Shown: positions 51,638 to 59,277 of the stretch, one piece after another
Layout of the letters: each line of letters opens with the position of its first letter
How positions within the stretch are numbered: the first letter of the stretch is position 1
Assembly: GCA_044346175.1 (NCBI GenBank)
Contig: JBIIZQ010000003.1
Coordinates: forward strand, 62,001 to 126,000
Direction of reading: 5' to 3'
From: JBJTUH01 sp044346175
Lineage (GTDB): Bacteria > Cyanobacteriota > Vampirovibrionia > Vampirovibrionales > JAJTHC01
Length of the DNA: 64,000 bases
Notes under the pieces: generated by a model
The model's database searches: none
The model's input: the letters and a program-made list of their open reading frames with translations, nothing else
Told to the model about the DNA's origin: nothing
Program-made: the position numbers and the translations under genes

Positions 51638-52021
51638 CTAACCCATCACGCACAATTGAGAGCCACAAAGGCTCTTCGCACCAAAACTCTGCATGTGTGC
51701 AGGAAGCTCGGAGGTAATCACTGGACGTAAAATACCCGTTTCACCAGGAGGGGTTTGAGGATTGTAGCCAAAATTGAAAGGGTTCGTTGTAACACGTGAG
51801 GTAGCGTCTGAGGGCAGGGCAACGGGTGTAACAGGTCTCAAAGTCGCTGGAGGCGTTGCGAACACATCCGAGGGTACCCCCACCAGAGGCGTGGGCGTGT
51901 GACGTGTCGTAGCACCAAGGGTGTTGTCATCGGAGGCAAGGGGTGCCTGAGAAGTGCTTTGACCAAAATGCTTCGGCGTAAAAGCCGCAGGGGTTTTCAC
52001 AAAGGGATTAAAGGTAATCAT
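51638..52021 (-). CDS. Hypothetical Pro/Thr/Ser-rich protein, 127 residues
   Basis: I do not recognise this protein. It is low-complexity (Pro, Thr, Ser, Ala, Asn) with recurring N-P-F (NPFVKTP near the start and NPFNFGYNP near residue 85), no signal peptide and a short Cys-containing C-terminus. It is probably disordered. It is convergent with the matrixin gene. Composition matches other disordered proteins of the window (54725-56089 and the FliK-like gene), so it looks native. Confidence 0.5.
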   Translation of the reverse strand: MITFNPFVKTPAAFTPKHFGQSTSQAPLASDDNTLGATTRHTPTPLVGVPSDVFATPPATLRPVTPVALPSDATSRVTTNPFNFGYNPQTPPGETGILRPVITSELPAHMQSFGAKSLCGSQLCVMG

Positions 52022-52363
52022 GGGGAGAAAGGGGTATCGTCTTACGGTGAAGGGACTATCTCAAAACAAGGGGGAACATCACATGCGGGCAACCCCGCAA
52101 ACTGTGCCTACAGGTATTAAACACAGGCTTCAAGAACAAATTGCCTGAAGTTGCTCCTGAAGTTACTAGCATTTCGGTGTATACTAAATAGCATCTTCCT
52201 TTCACACAGGTCATTGCAATCAGGAACCACCCTCCCCTCTGCCATGACCATCGTCTTTTCAATCAATTTTCAATCAATCACATGAGGCATCGGTGTCACT
52301 CATGGGTTATCCCTTTATCACTTCCCAGACCCTCACGTTCACCCTTACTTCAAAGGTGCCTTC
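52022..52363. other. Intergenic region upstream of the polyprenyl synthetase gene
   Basis: There are 342 bases with no supported gene. It holds the promoter-like TGTATACTAAA at 52178-52188. The remaining sequence shows no strong hairpin or repeat. A 68-codon minus-strand frame here has no ribosome site. Confidence 0.5.
52178..52188 (+). promoter_or_regulatory. Promoter -10-like element TGTATACTAAA
   Basis: It is identical to the element at 22098-22108 and lies 175 bases before the polyprenyl synthetase gene. TATACT is one base from the -10 consensus. A convincing -35 is not seen. Confidence 0.3.
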
Positions 52364-53485
52364 ATGATGATGTCTCACTTGAATCATTCGGCTGATACAG
52401 CACAACCCCACGCAACTTCTTATCCTACTTTCGGGACACTCGGTGCCACCCCCCTATGGGAAACCCAAGTTCTCCCCAACATACGCCGTGCCGTGCTGGA
52501 TATTATGACACCCGATATTGCAAAACTGGAAGCAAGCTTAAGCCATGCCCTGCAAACCCGAGGGAAAATGCTGCGTCCTGCCATGACAATTTTATTTGTG
52601 CTTCTTTTACTACGTGAACAACCCGAGCGACAATCACTCACCGATGAAGCCTTGCTCCAATGTTTAACGCTCACCCACTGGGACACTGCCGCCATCAGTG
52701 AATTGATTCATATCGCAACGCTTTTACATGACGATGTGCTTGACCAGTCAGACTTACGAAGAAATCAGCCCACGGTAAGAGCCTTATGGGGGAATCATCA
52801 AGCCATACTCTCAGGAGACTACCTCTTGGCACAAGCCAGTATCAAACTGGCGAAGGTCGGGCATATTCCTCTTGTGGCACTTTACTCAGAGGTTTTGGCA
52901 GCACTGTGTCAAGGCGAGGTCTTGCAATGGGAAACACAATACAGTACCACATGGGACTGGTCAAATTATCTCAAGAAAACGCACTACAAAACGAGTTCGC
53001 TTTTTGAAGCGGCCTGTGAGGCGGCTGCTATTTTGGAAGCACCTGAACATCGTCAAGCACTTGCCCACATTGGCAAGCAGTTTGGGTGGCTTTTTCAGTT
53101 GCGGGATGATTTACTTGACCTTACAGCCAAGGAAGCCGAAGCGGGCAAGCCCGTATTGGACGACCTACGCAATGGTCTTATCGGGATACCTATCTGGATG
53201 ATTCTACGTGCTGATGACATCCCAGAACACACCAAAGAAACCCTCAAACAACACATTCAGAGTGTCTTTCGTTACGCACAGGGTAGCCACGAAACCTTGG
53301 GCTTACTTGATGAGGCACTAGGACAAGTCACACGTTTATTAGAAGCCCATGGTGCGGTCGCTCGCACCCAAACATGGATGACGCAAGAGGTCGCCACGCT
53401 CTATGCGGATATTAAAACCCTTTTCCCTACCCCCTCGCTTTGGCGAACTTTTTTACTGGATTGGGTAACGCTACTGCTACACTAG
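52364..53485 (+). CDS. Polyprenyl (E-isoprenyl) diphosphate synthase
   Basis: A 373-residue all-helical prenyltransferase that extends allylic diphosphates with isopentenyl diphosphate, probably for quinone side chains or related long prenyls. KMLRPAM gives the upstream basic patch, LLHDDVLDQSDLRR is the first DDxxD with its Arg-Arg, and QLRDDLLDL the second. The segment after it reads GKPVLDDLRNGLIGIPI, where the family usually has a G-x-D-L-x-x-G-K-x-T-L-P pattern, so one conserved lysine is absent. An insert of about 15 residues (REQPERQSLTDEALLQ) follows helix C. It starts at a triple ATG. Chain length cannot be predicted. Confidence 0.88.
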   Translation: MMMSHLNHSADTAQPHATSYPTFGTLGATPLWETQVLPNIRRAVLDIMTPDIAKLEASLSHALQTRGKMLRPAMTILFVLLLLREQPERQSLTDEALLQCLTLTHWDTAAISELIHIATLLHDDVLDQSDLRRNQPTVRALWGNHQAILSGDYLLAQASIKLAKVGHIPLVALYSEVLAALCQGEVLQWETQYSTTWDWSNYLKKTHYKTSSLFEAACEAAAILEAPEHRQALAHIGKQFGWLFQLRDDLLDLTAKEAEAGKPVLDDLRNGLIGIPIWMILRADDIPEHTKETLKQHIQSVFRYAQGSHETLGLLDEALGQVTRLLEAHGAVARTQTWMTQEVATLYADIKTLFPTPSLWRTFLLDWVTLLLH

Positions 53486-53546
53486 CGGCTCGCCTCTCAA
53501 GTGCCTTCCTCTAGTCTCATCCGCTTCCGCCACTCTCCCATAGAAA

Positions 53547-53590
53547 GACGAGCTTTTCCAAAGAAGTCTCAAACCTAGGAAAAACTCGTC
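53547..53590. repeat. Inverted repeat upstream of the sigma factor gene
   Basis: GACGAGCTTTTCC (53547-53559) and GGAAAAACTCGTC (53578-53590) are complementary except at one position, 18 bases apart. It lies 62 bases past the prenyl synthase stop and 83 before the sigma factor start. It may be a terminator for the former or an operator for the latter. Confidence 0.4.
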
Positions 53591-53672
53591 GTAAACTACC
53601 CTAATAGGAATCTCGCACCCTTATGGGTGTGCTTTGGTCGTATGGTCTTACATTCGTGAGCAAGGAAGATTT

Positions 53673-54707
53673 ATGATGATGGCTTATCAACGTCGCACAC
53701 CCTCTCAAACATCGCACATACAAGGGAATGTTGCCACGTTGCAAACCAGTGAGTCTCACAGTCTTGTTGAGATGGAACCGCTCGATACGGTGCATGAGAT
53801 AGAACCATCCGCTGAAATAGAACCCACAGAAACGACAAGTGCTTCTGCCGCAAAGACCGTGGCACAATCTTTAAAGGAGGAAGCCTTTGAAGCTGGCACT
53901 TCCTTTAGCCTGTGGAGTTCTTCCCACATGCGTAATCAAAAGAAGCTCTCTCCTGAAGAGACCTCTCAATTATGGGAACAATACCGAAAAAGCCCCACGA
54001 ATAGTCGTATCAGAGACAAAGTCATTCTCGCATACCTCCACTTGGTACGCTATGTCGTCTCTCGTTTACCCCTCACGTTACCCACAGGTGTAAGTGTCGA
54101 TGACCTGATTAGCTTTGGAACCATGGGCTTAATGAAAGCGGTAGAACGCTTTGAACCTGAACGTGGATTAAAATTTGAAAGCTACGCTGTCACCAGAATC
54201 AGAGGCTCTATCATTGACCATCTACGTGTTCAAGACTGGATTCCAAGAGGAGTCAGAAAACGCACAAAGGACCTCACCGAAGCCATCACACTCCTTGAGA
54301 AAACACTGGGACGCTCCCCCTCAGAGGACGAGCTGGCATCCCATCTCAAAGTCACAAAGGCTCGGATACAACAGATGATGACTGAAAGTCAAAGCTTTGT
54401 ACTCTCATTGGACGAAACCTATGCCGACGATGGTTCAGGCTCGTCTCTTTCGGTACTTGATACCGTAGAAGACCAATCCCGCCTCTCTCCTGATGAGGAA
54501 ATTCTTCAAGTAGAACTACAGCAACGCCTCATTGACTCTATCAACACCCTCCCCGAAAGGGAGAAGCTCCTGATTGCACTGTACTACCATGAAAACCTTA
54601 CCCTTAAGGAAATCGGTGAAATTATTCAAGTTTCGGAATCAAGGGTCTGCCAGTTACACGCCCAAGCCATTTCAAGATTACGCAACAAACTCAGGCAACT
54701 GGTCTAA
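53673..54707 (+). CDS. fliA: FliA/WhiG-type RNA polymerase sigma factor (sigma-28 family)
   Basis: A 344-residue sigma factor. Region 2 has LILAYLHLVRYVVSRLP-like helices, VDDLISFGTMGLMKAVERFE and FESYAVTRIRGSIIDHLR (promoter melting and -10 contact), region 3 has KRTKDLTEAITLLE, and region 4 ends with LTLKEIGEIIQVSESRVCQL, the -35 recognition helix. DWIPRGVRKR is typical of the FliA/WhiG/SigD group, which usually drives flagellar and motility genes. The first 85 residues are a poorly conserved Thr/Ser/Glu-rich extension. The start at 53673 has AAGGAAG upstream; an earlier TTG at 53634 is less likely. Flagellar genes fliJ and the FliK-like gene lie 7 kb away. Confidence 0.9.
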   Translation: MMMAYQRRTPSQTSHIQGNVATLQTSESHSLVEMEPLDTVHEIEPSAEIEPTETTSASAAKTVAQSLKEEAFEAGTSFSLWSSSHMRNQKKLSPEETSQLWEQYRKSPTNSRIRDKVILAYLHLVRYVVSRLPLTLPTGVSVDDLISFGTMGLMKAVERFEPERGLKFESYAVTRIRGSIIDHLRVQDWIPRGVRKRTKDLTEAITLLEKTLGRSPSEDELASHLKVTKARIQQMMTESQSFVLSLDETYADDGSGSSLSVLDTVEDQSRLSPDEEILQVELQQRLIDSINTLPEREKLLIALYYHENLTLKEIGEIIQVSESRVCQLHAQAISRLRNKLRQLV

Positions 54708-54724
54708 GCCTCTTGGCTGAAACG

Positions 54725-56089
54725 CTAGGCAGGCATACCAGCTTGAGGCATGCCTCGAGTCGCACCCGTGTTCCCTTTAGAGCTACCCAAACGGGACTGT
54801 AGACCTTGCAGGTTTTGCTTCAGTTTGGCATCATATTTAGCAATGAGTGCCAAAGCTTCTTGCGTAGAGCGATTCTCCGACATACCTGACGGGGTATCCC
54901 CCATCGCCTCTTCGGAGGTCTCTTGAGGAGTTCCTAACCTTGGTGACTGAGGAGACATTCCTCTTGGCATCGACGACCCCATGCGTGTAGGCATGGGTTG
55001 CCCACCTCGTTCCCGAGAAGCCAAAGGAGAGCCACCTCTTGGAGGCATCTCACCACCCGATTCTTTGTCTTCTAGTAATTGGGCAACCATGGCTTCTAGT
55101 TTATCAATACGCTTTTGCATCGAGGCTTCTTTGGAAGAACCTGGCATAGCGGCAGCCCCTCCCTCCCGTGAAGCCAGTGCCTCAGGGGGCATCTCATCAG
55201 GAGAACCTTCAGCACCACGAGGTGCTTGCGACCCCTTACCCTTCTGTGCCTTGAGCATCTCACTCATCTGCTTTGCCATCTCGGCTTGTTGTTTGATAGA
55301 GGCATTAGGGTCAACGGGAGGCATCCCACCATTTCCGCCCATGCGGGTAGGATTAGGAGGCATATTACCCGCACCTAAGCCTTGTTGAGGAGGCTGATTG
55401 GGGTTAGTGGGCATGGGCTGATTGGGGTTTTGCTGCGGATTCACCATAGCCTGCGGATTACCACCCCCCGCTAACATGCCTTGCATGTTGGTATTCATAC
55501 TGGCAAGAAGATTTTTGATGTCCCCTTGAGCGTTTTGAACCTGATTGTAAAGATTCCCTACTTCACTTGTAGGCCCACCCAGTGCATTCACTGTAAGGGC
55601 CGTTGCGGGGTTATTCATACCAGGCATCGTACCCGCTGAGCCTAACTGGTTAGGATTCGGTGCAACAGGGGTCATCGGCGTACCATTAAAAGCCATGGGG
55701 GGTGGATTGCCAGCACCCATACGCACAGGCGTATTGTTACCTGTGGGCATCATACTGGCGTTTGTACCCGCAGGAGAGGGGGATGCGTTTGCACCATTGA
55801 TAATAATGGGGACGACAATCACTTTTTCTTGTCCAGATTGCCCCGATAAACCATTTAAAATACTAGGGGGCTGCTGCGGGCTTGAAGGCGAGGCACCAAA
55901 ACGACCTGCCAGAAAAGATTGAGGATTATCCATCGTGGGTACAGAAGAAGGTTGAGACATGCCACCCAAAAGATTCATTGGCGGTTGCGATGCCCCAGAT
56001 AAACCACCCAAATTACTCATATCAGGTGTTAAAGCTAAGGGGTTCACCCCAGCATTAAAAGAAGGACCAGTCATAGGAATTTGCATCAT
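54725..56089 (-). CDS. Low-complexity Met/Pro/Gly/Asn-rich protein with short coiled coils
   Basis: I do not recognise this 454-residue protein. Almost the whole sequence is disordered and rich in Pro, Gly, Asn, Met, Ser and Gln, with short repeats such as NPNQP and GNMPP. Three helical islands are visible: EVGNLYNQVQNAQGDIKNLL (about 175-195), KQQAEMAKQMSEMLKAQKGK (about 265-285) and MQKRIDKLEAMVAQLLEDKE (about 325-345). A strongly hydrophobic KVIVVPIIING stretch is near residue 90. The ATG pair at 56089 is preferred; the frame continues to 56164, but an inverted repeat (56156-56193) covers that start. It may be a structural or secreted scaffold protein. It converges with the sigma factor gene. 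Confidence 0.6.
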   Translation of the reverse strand: MMQIPMTGPSFNAGVNPLALTPDMSNLGGLSGASQPPMNLLGGMSQPSSVPTMDNPQSFLAGRFGASPSSPQQPPSILNGLSGQSGQEKVIVVPIIINGANASPSPAGTNASMMPTGNNTPVRMGAGNPPPMAFNGTPMTPVAPNPNQLGSAGTMPGMNNPATALTVNALGGPTSEVGNLYNQVQNAQGDIKNLLASMNTNMQGMLAGGGNPQAMVNPQQNPNQPMPTNPNQPPQQGLGAGNMPPNPTRMGGNGGMPPVDPNASIKQQAEMAKQMSEMLKAQKGKGSQAPRGAEGSPDEMPPEALASREGGAAAMPGSSKEASMQKRIDKLEAMVAQLLEDKESGGEMPPRGGSPLASRERGGQPMPTRMGSSMPRGMSPQSPRLGTPQETSEEAMGDTPSGMSENRSTQEALALIAKYDAKLKQNLQGLQSRLGSSKGNTGATRGMPQAGMPA

Positions 56090-56164
56090 GGGGAAGCATG
56101 CCTTACGGAAGGAAGTAGCAAGCAGAACAAAACATGTAGGAGAGAAAAGCTGTCGATGAATCAT

Positions 56165-56527
56165 TCAGAAGCGTGAAAGCTGACATGATTCATAGCGTTA
56201 CACCAATAAACACAAACTTGTTTTTAAAATTGCTTTTTAAACGCTGGGAATCTATAAACTAGTGCTTGCTATTGGTGGTACTCTCTTTTAAACTGACCTT
56301 AGTTGTTCACAGGTTGTCAAAAACTTACCCTAAGTATTTCGCACTTGTGAACACCCCTACTTGTAAACCTCTAAGCATCACACGACATTTTTAAGTTTAT
56401 TATTTTTTAGTCACTGGGGAGCTGGCACTGAGAAGCTGGCTGAGATTTCTGTTCATTCTTTATTAGTTTGTGTACAGAAAAACCCATCTAACCTGCTCTG
56501 GATAATGCCAGCGAAGGGAGTGTTTGT
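56165..56527. other. Intergenic region with two inverted repeats
   Basis: There are 363 bases without a supported gene between two divergently transcribed unknown genes. ATGAATCAT (56156-56164) pairs with ATGATTCAT (56185-56193), and GTTCACA (56305-56311) is inversely repeated as TGTGAAC (56346-56352). Near 56430-56452 the phrase AGCTGGC...CTGAGA occurs twice in tandem. The region is AT-rich and probably contains both promoters. No RNA gene is recognised. Confidence 0.45.
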
Positions 56528-57421
56528 ATGGTATTCGTCACACTTGGTAGCCATCCTTCTTCAACAGCTAAAACCTTTTTGAAGCCTCGGTCTGTCCACT
56601 TTATAAAAAAATCATTCTGCACTTATCACACGCAAGCCTCGTCGCATGCTCTCCCCAAAGTACGGTTTTCAGGAACCATGACAAAGGAAATGGCAAAAGA
56701 CGTACTACACACGAGCGTGATGCCCATAGCACGCTCACAGCAGACCTTCTCCAAGATGTTTTGGATTGCCAACGGACTCACCTATGTACCCGCCGCCATC
56801 CTGACCCCTTGGATGACCAATCAGCAACTCAAGCATGATAAAAACATTTCAGAGCGTGAGCGGCATTTATTAGTGCATCAAGAGATTTCCCGCCAAGCGA
56901 TTGGTGCCTTGATTCATTTCTTAAACTATTACCCTGCGGTGCTTACCACGCAAGCCCTTCAATGGCTCGGAGAAAAAACCCCTGCCCTTCAAGCCATGGG
57001 AACATTCCTGAAACATGAATCCCATCAAGCTTGGAGTAATCTCGCCTTGGTCACCGTGATGAACACACTCGGTTATGGATTATTACGACCTGGGGTTGTG
57101 AATTATACGTTACAAAAAACCCTTAAGCCTTCTGAGAGTACCTCACCCTCAAGTACCCATGAAGTACCCCCTTCTCCTGATGCCATAAAGTTCTCACAAG
57201 CACCTACTAAAGAGCCTGTCCTGAAAGAAAAAACGCTCTTTAATCGCATGCCACGTCAAGGAGAAACCCTTCACACCATGTCTCAGCCCCCCTCCTTTAC
57301 GCACGTCTCTCCTCCTCCTTCTGCAAGTTCTCCTACCTTTTTCACTGCTAGTTTCACGACTAGTCCTTGGGGTGTAACAAACACCAAGCCAAACACAATA
57401 AACATACCGCCAACTTTTTGA
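56528..57421 (+). CDS. Hypothetical membrane-associated protein, 297 residues
   Basis: I do not recognise this protein. The N-terminal 60 residues are basic; residues about 70-210 alternate hydrophobic and charged helices (MFWIANGLTYVPAAILTPWM, then an acid/base helix, then GALIHFLNYYPAVLTTQALQ and LALVTVMNTLGYGLLRPGVV), suggesting three or four membrane or buried helices; the last 90 residues are Pro/Ser/Thr-rich and disordered. GGGAG lies upstream of the ATG. It is followed by dusB after 88 bases. It may belong to a lineage-specific group with the proteins at 1865-2302 and 35955-36533, which share only the general layout. Confidence 0.6.
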   Translation: MVFVTLGSHPSSTAKTFLKPRSVHFIKKSFCTYHTQASSHALPKVRFSGTMTKEMAKDVLHTSVMPIARSQQTFSKMFWIANGLTYVPAAILTPWMTNQQLKHDKNISERERHLLVHQEISRQAIGALIHFLNYYPAVLTTQALQWLGEKTPALQAMGTFLKHESHQAWSNLALVTVMNTLGYGLLRPGVVNYTLQKTLKPSESTSPSSTHEVPPSPDAIKFSQAPTKEPVLKEKTLFNRMPRQGETLHTMSQPPSFTHVSPPPSASSPTFFTASFTTSPWGVTNTKPNTINIPPTF

Positions 57422-57509
57422 GTATAGTATCCTTGATACTTGTAGACACTCTTTTTTAGGCAAGCCTTTTTGAGCTAACACACCATACCATGACCCTCTC
57501 TTCACGATT

Positions 57510-58574
57510 ATGACACGCCTTGCTCCTCTCTCCTTACACACTGCTTCTTCATCAGCCTCCGCAAGTCTTCACGCCTCTGGCACAGAAACCCAAGCAAAGG
57601 GATTTTATTTAGGTTCAACATGGATTGCCAGTCAAGTGATGCTTGCCCCCATGGCAGGTATTACGGATGTGGTCTTTAGGGGGTTTGTACGGCAATGGGC
57701 GCCTGAGTCTCTGATTTGCACAGAAATGATTAGTAGTAACGGACTGGTCTACTCCAAACGATGGGATGCCCCCATCTTAGAACGCACCCCTCAAGACCAC
57801 CCCATTGCCTATCAGCTCGCTGCACACAAAGAGGATGTCCTCATTGAAGCAGCCGAGACGATTGTTACAAGCTACCATCCTGTCAGTATTGACCTGAATA
57901 TGGGGTGTCCTGTCAAAAAAATTACAGGTAATTTTGAAGGTTGCTCCTTAATGAAGTCGCCCGAACAAGCGTCAAAACTGATTAAGGCACTCACGAGCCG
58001 ACTCAAGACCCCCATCACTGTTAAATTCCGTCTTGGATGGGATGAGCAAAGTAAAAACTACCTTACGTTCGGAAAAATGTGTCAGGATGCGGGTGCCAGC
58101 ATGGTGACACTCCATGCACGTACACGCGCTCAAGGATACCAGCCAGGGTGTGACTGGGAGGCTTTTGGTCACCTCAAACAAGCACTTACCATTCCTGTGG
58201 TAGCCAATGGGGATATTACCTCCTTAGCAGATGCCCGCCATGTCCTAGAGACCTATGGGGTGGATGCCGTCATGATAGGGCGGGGTACCCAAGGTAAACC
58301 TTGGCTCATTGGTCACCTCCATGAGGCGCTTATAGAGGGGCATGACACATTACCCGCCATGCCTCTTGAAACCATTGTTAAGGTTGCCATTGCCCATGCA
58401 GAAGCCCTTGCAGACTATCAAGGAGAAGACAAGGCATGCCGAGAACTACGTGCGCAACTGCCTTGGTATCTTAAGGGGTTTAAAGGTGCGAGCCTCTACC
58501 GTCAACAACTTACACAAATTAAAACCCTTGATGATATTCGCCAAGTGCTTGGGCTTGTACTTGCTTCTCAGTAA
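57510..58574 (+). CDS. dusB: tRNA-dihydrouridine synthase (DusB-like)
   Basis: An FMN enzyme that reduces uridine to dihydrouridine in the D-loop of tRNA. The TIM-barrel segments are VMLAPMAGITDVVFRG (FMN site), IDLNMGCPVKKI with the catalytic cysteine, VKFRLGWDE, LHARTRAQGY, VVANGDITS and VMIGRGTQGKPW (phosphate grip). The helical C-terminal domain follows. The 30-residue Ser/Ala-rich N-terminus is not conserved. The position just upstream of a tRNA-Leu gene is fitting but may be chance. Confidence 0.92.
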   Translation: MTRLAPLSLHTASSSASASLHASGTETQAKGFYLGSTWIASQVMLAPMAGITDVVFRGFVRQWAPESLICTEMISSNGLVYSKRWDAPILERTPQDHPIAYQLAAHKEDVLIEAAETIVTSYHPVSIDLNMGCPVKKITGNFEGCSLMKSPEQASKLIKALTSRLKTPITVKFRLGWDEQSKNYLTFGKMCQDAGASMVTLHARTRAQGYQPGCDWEAFGHLKQALTIPVVANGDITSLADARHVLETYGVDAVMIGRGTQGKPWLIGHLHEALIEGHDTLPAMPLETIVKVAIAHAEALADYQGEDKACRELRAQLPWYLKGFKGASLYRQQLTQIKTLDDIRQVLGLVLASQ

Positions 58575-58648
58575 TTGACAAACGCTTTATTTTCCTTAAC
58601 ACTAGTGGAAGCTACTTCAAGGCTACACTTGTTCTTAAGTACCGTCCT

Positions 58649-58729
58649 GCTGCAGTGGTGAAATGGTAGACACGCTAGTTTCAGGTACTAGTGGCTTCGG
58701 TCGTGGGGGTTCAAATCCCTTCTGCAGCA
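58649..58729 (+). tRNA. tRNA-Leu (anticodon CAG)
   Basis: An 81-nt class II tRNA. The acceptor stem is GCTGCAG (58649-58655) with CTGCAGC (58722-58728) and discriminator A at 58729. D-arm TGGTGAAATGGTAGACACG, anticodon stem CTAGT/ACTAG (58675-58679, 58687-58691), loop TTCAGGT giving anticodon CAG at 58682-58684, a variable arm GTGGCTTCGGTCGT, and T-arm with GGTTCAAATCC are all visible. CCA is not encoded. A perfect intrinsic terminator follows at once. Confidence 0.96.
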
Positions 58730-58730
58730 A

Positions 58731-58769
58731 AAGCCACTTGGTTATTTAAAATAACCAAGTGGCTTTTTT
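58731..58769 (+). terminator. Intrinsic terminator of the tRNA-Leu gene
   Basis: AAGCCACTTGGTTATTT is followed by its reverse complement AAATAACCAAGTGGCTT with a tiny loop, then TTTT. It starts one base after the tRNA end, so the tRNA is a separate short transcript. Confidence 0.92.
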
Positions 58770-58800
58770 CATGAAAAACACACTAAGAACATACCCTCTC

Positions 58801-59091
58801 TTAGCATTTCAGAATTTCAACACCTTCCTCTTTAGCGGCATGATGATAGCGGGAATCAATGGCATTCATTGAAATTTGCCACGAACTGCTGCGTCTTGAG
58901 GTTGGCTGGAAGCCCCCCTGCTTCTGAGGCATATAGGCTTGGTAACGAACATCGTTTAAGCTGGTCAGCAATAACTCAGGATTTTTAATATCACGGTCAT
59001 AGGCTGTTCTTCTCCCCTCATGCTCTTCTAGCATGAGTGCATAACGTTTACCACAATAATCGTCTAGTTCATGAACATCAATTGGGGACAT
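58801..59091 (-). CDS. Hypothetical protein, 96 residues
   Basis: I do not recognise this protein. It is charged and soluble, with GAGGAG eight bases upstream of the ATG. Motif-like pieces are DDYCGKRYALMLEEHEGRRT at the N-terminus and a Ser/Arg stretch near residue 65. It is convergent with the tRNA gene and follows a hairpin downstream of glyA, so it probably has its own transcript. Confidence 0.6.
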   Translation of the reverse strand: MSPIDVHELDDYCGKRYALMLEEHEGRRTAYDRDIKNPELLLTSLNDVRYQAYMPQKQGGFQPTSRRSSSWQISMNAIDSRYHHAAKEEGVEILKC

Positions 59092-59179
59092 ATTAACTCC
59101 TCATCTCTGCAAACAAATACCCATGCGTATCACCTATCAGGCTCATCTAAACAGTGTATCGACAGAATCACAAAACCCT

Positions 59180-59223
59180 AAAGCCCATGAAACCAAATAG
59201 TATGACATGGTCTCATGGGCTTT
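59180..59223. terminator. Hairpin after glyA
   Basis: AAAGCCCATGA (59180-59190) pairs with TCATGGGCTTT (59213-59223), 55 bases past the glyA stop. On the minus strand it is followed by AGGGTTTTG. This is probably the end of the rpiB-glyA transcript. Confidence 0.6.
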
Positions 59224-59277
59224 AAAAAGCGGGGTTAATCAGTGATTATGATATGAATCACTTTAAAGCGTCATGCC

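Noticed and set aside
56281..56360. Possible replication origin (TTCACA/TGTGAA repeats near AT-rich DNA)
   Set aside because: The repeats do not match the DnaA-box consensus and no dnaA or dnaN is near.
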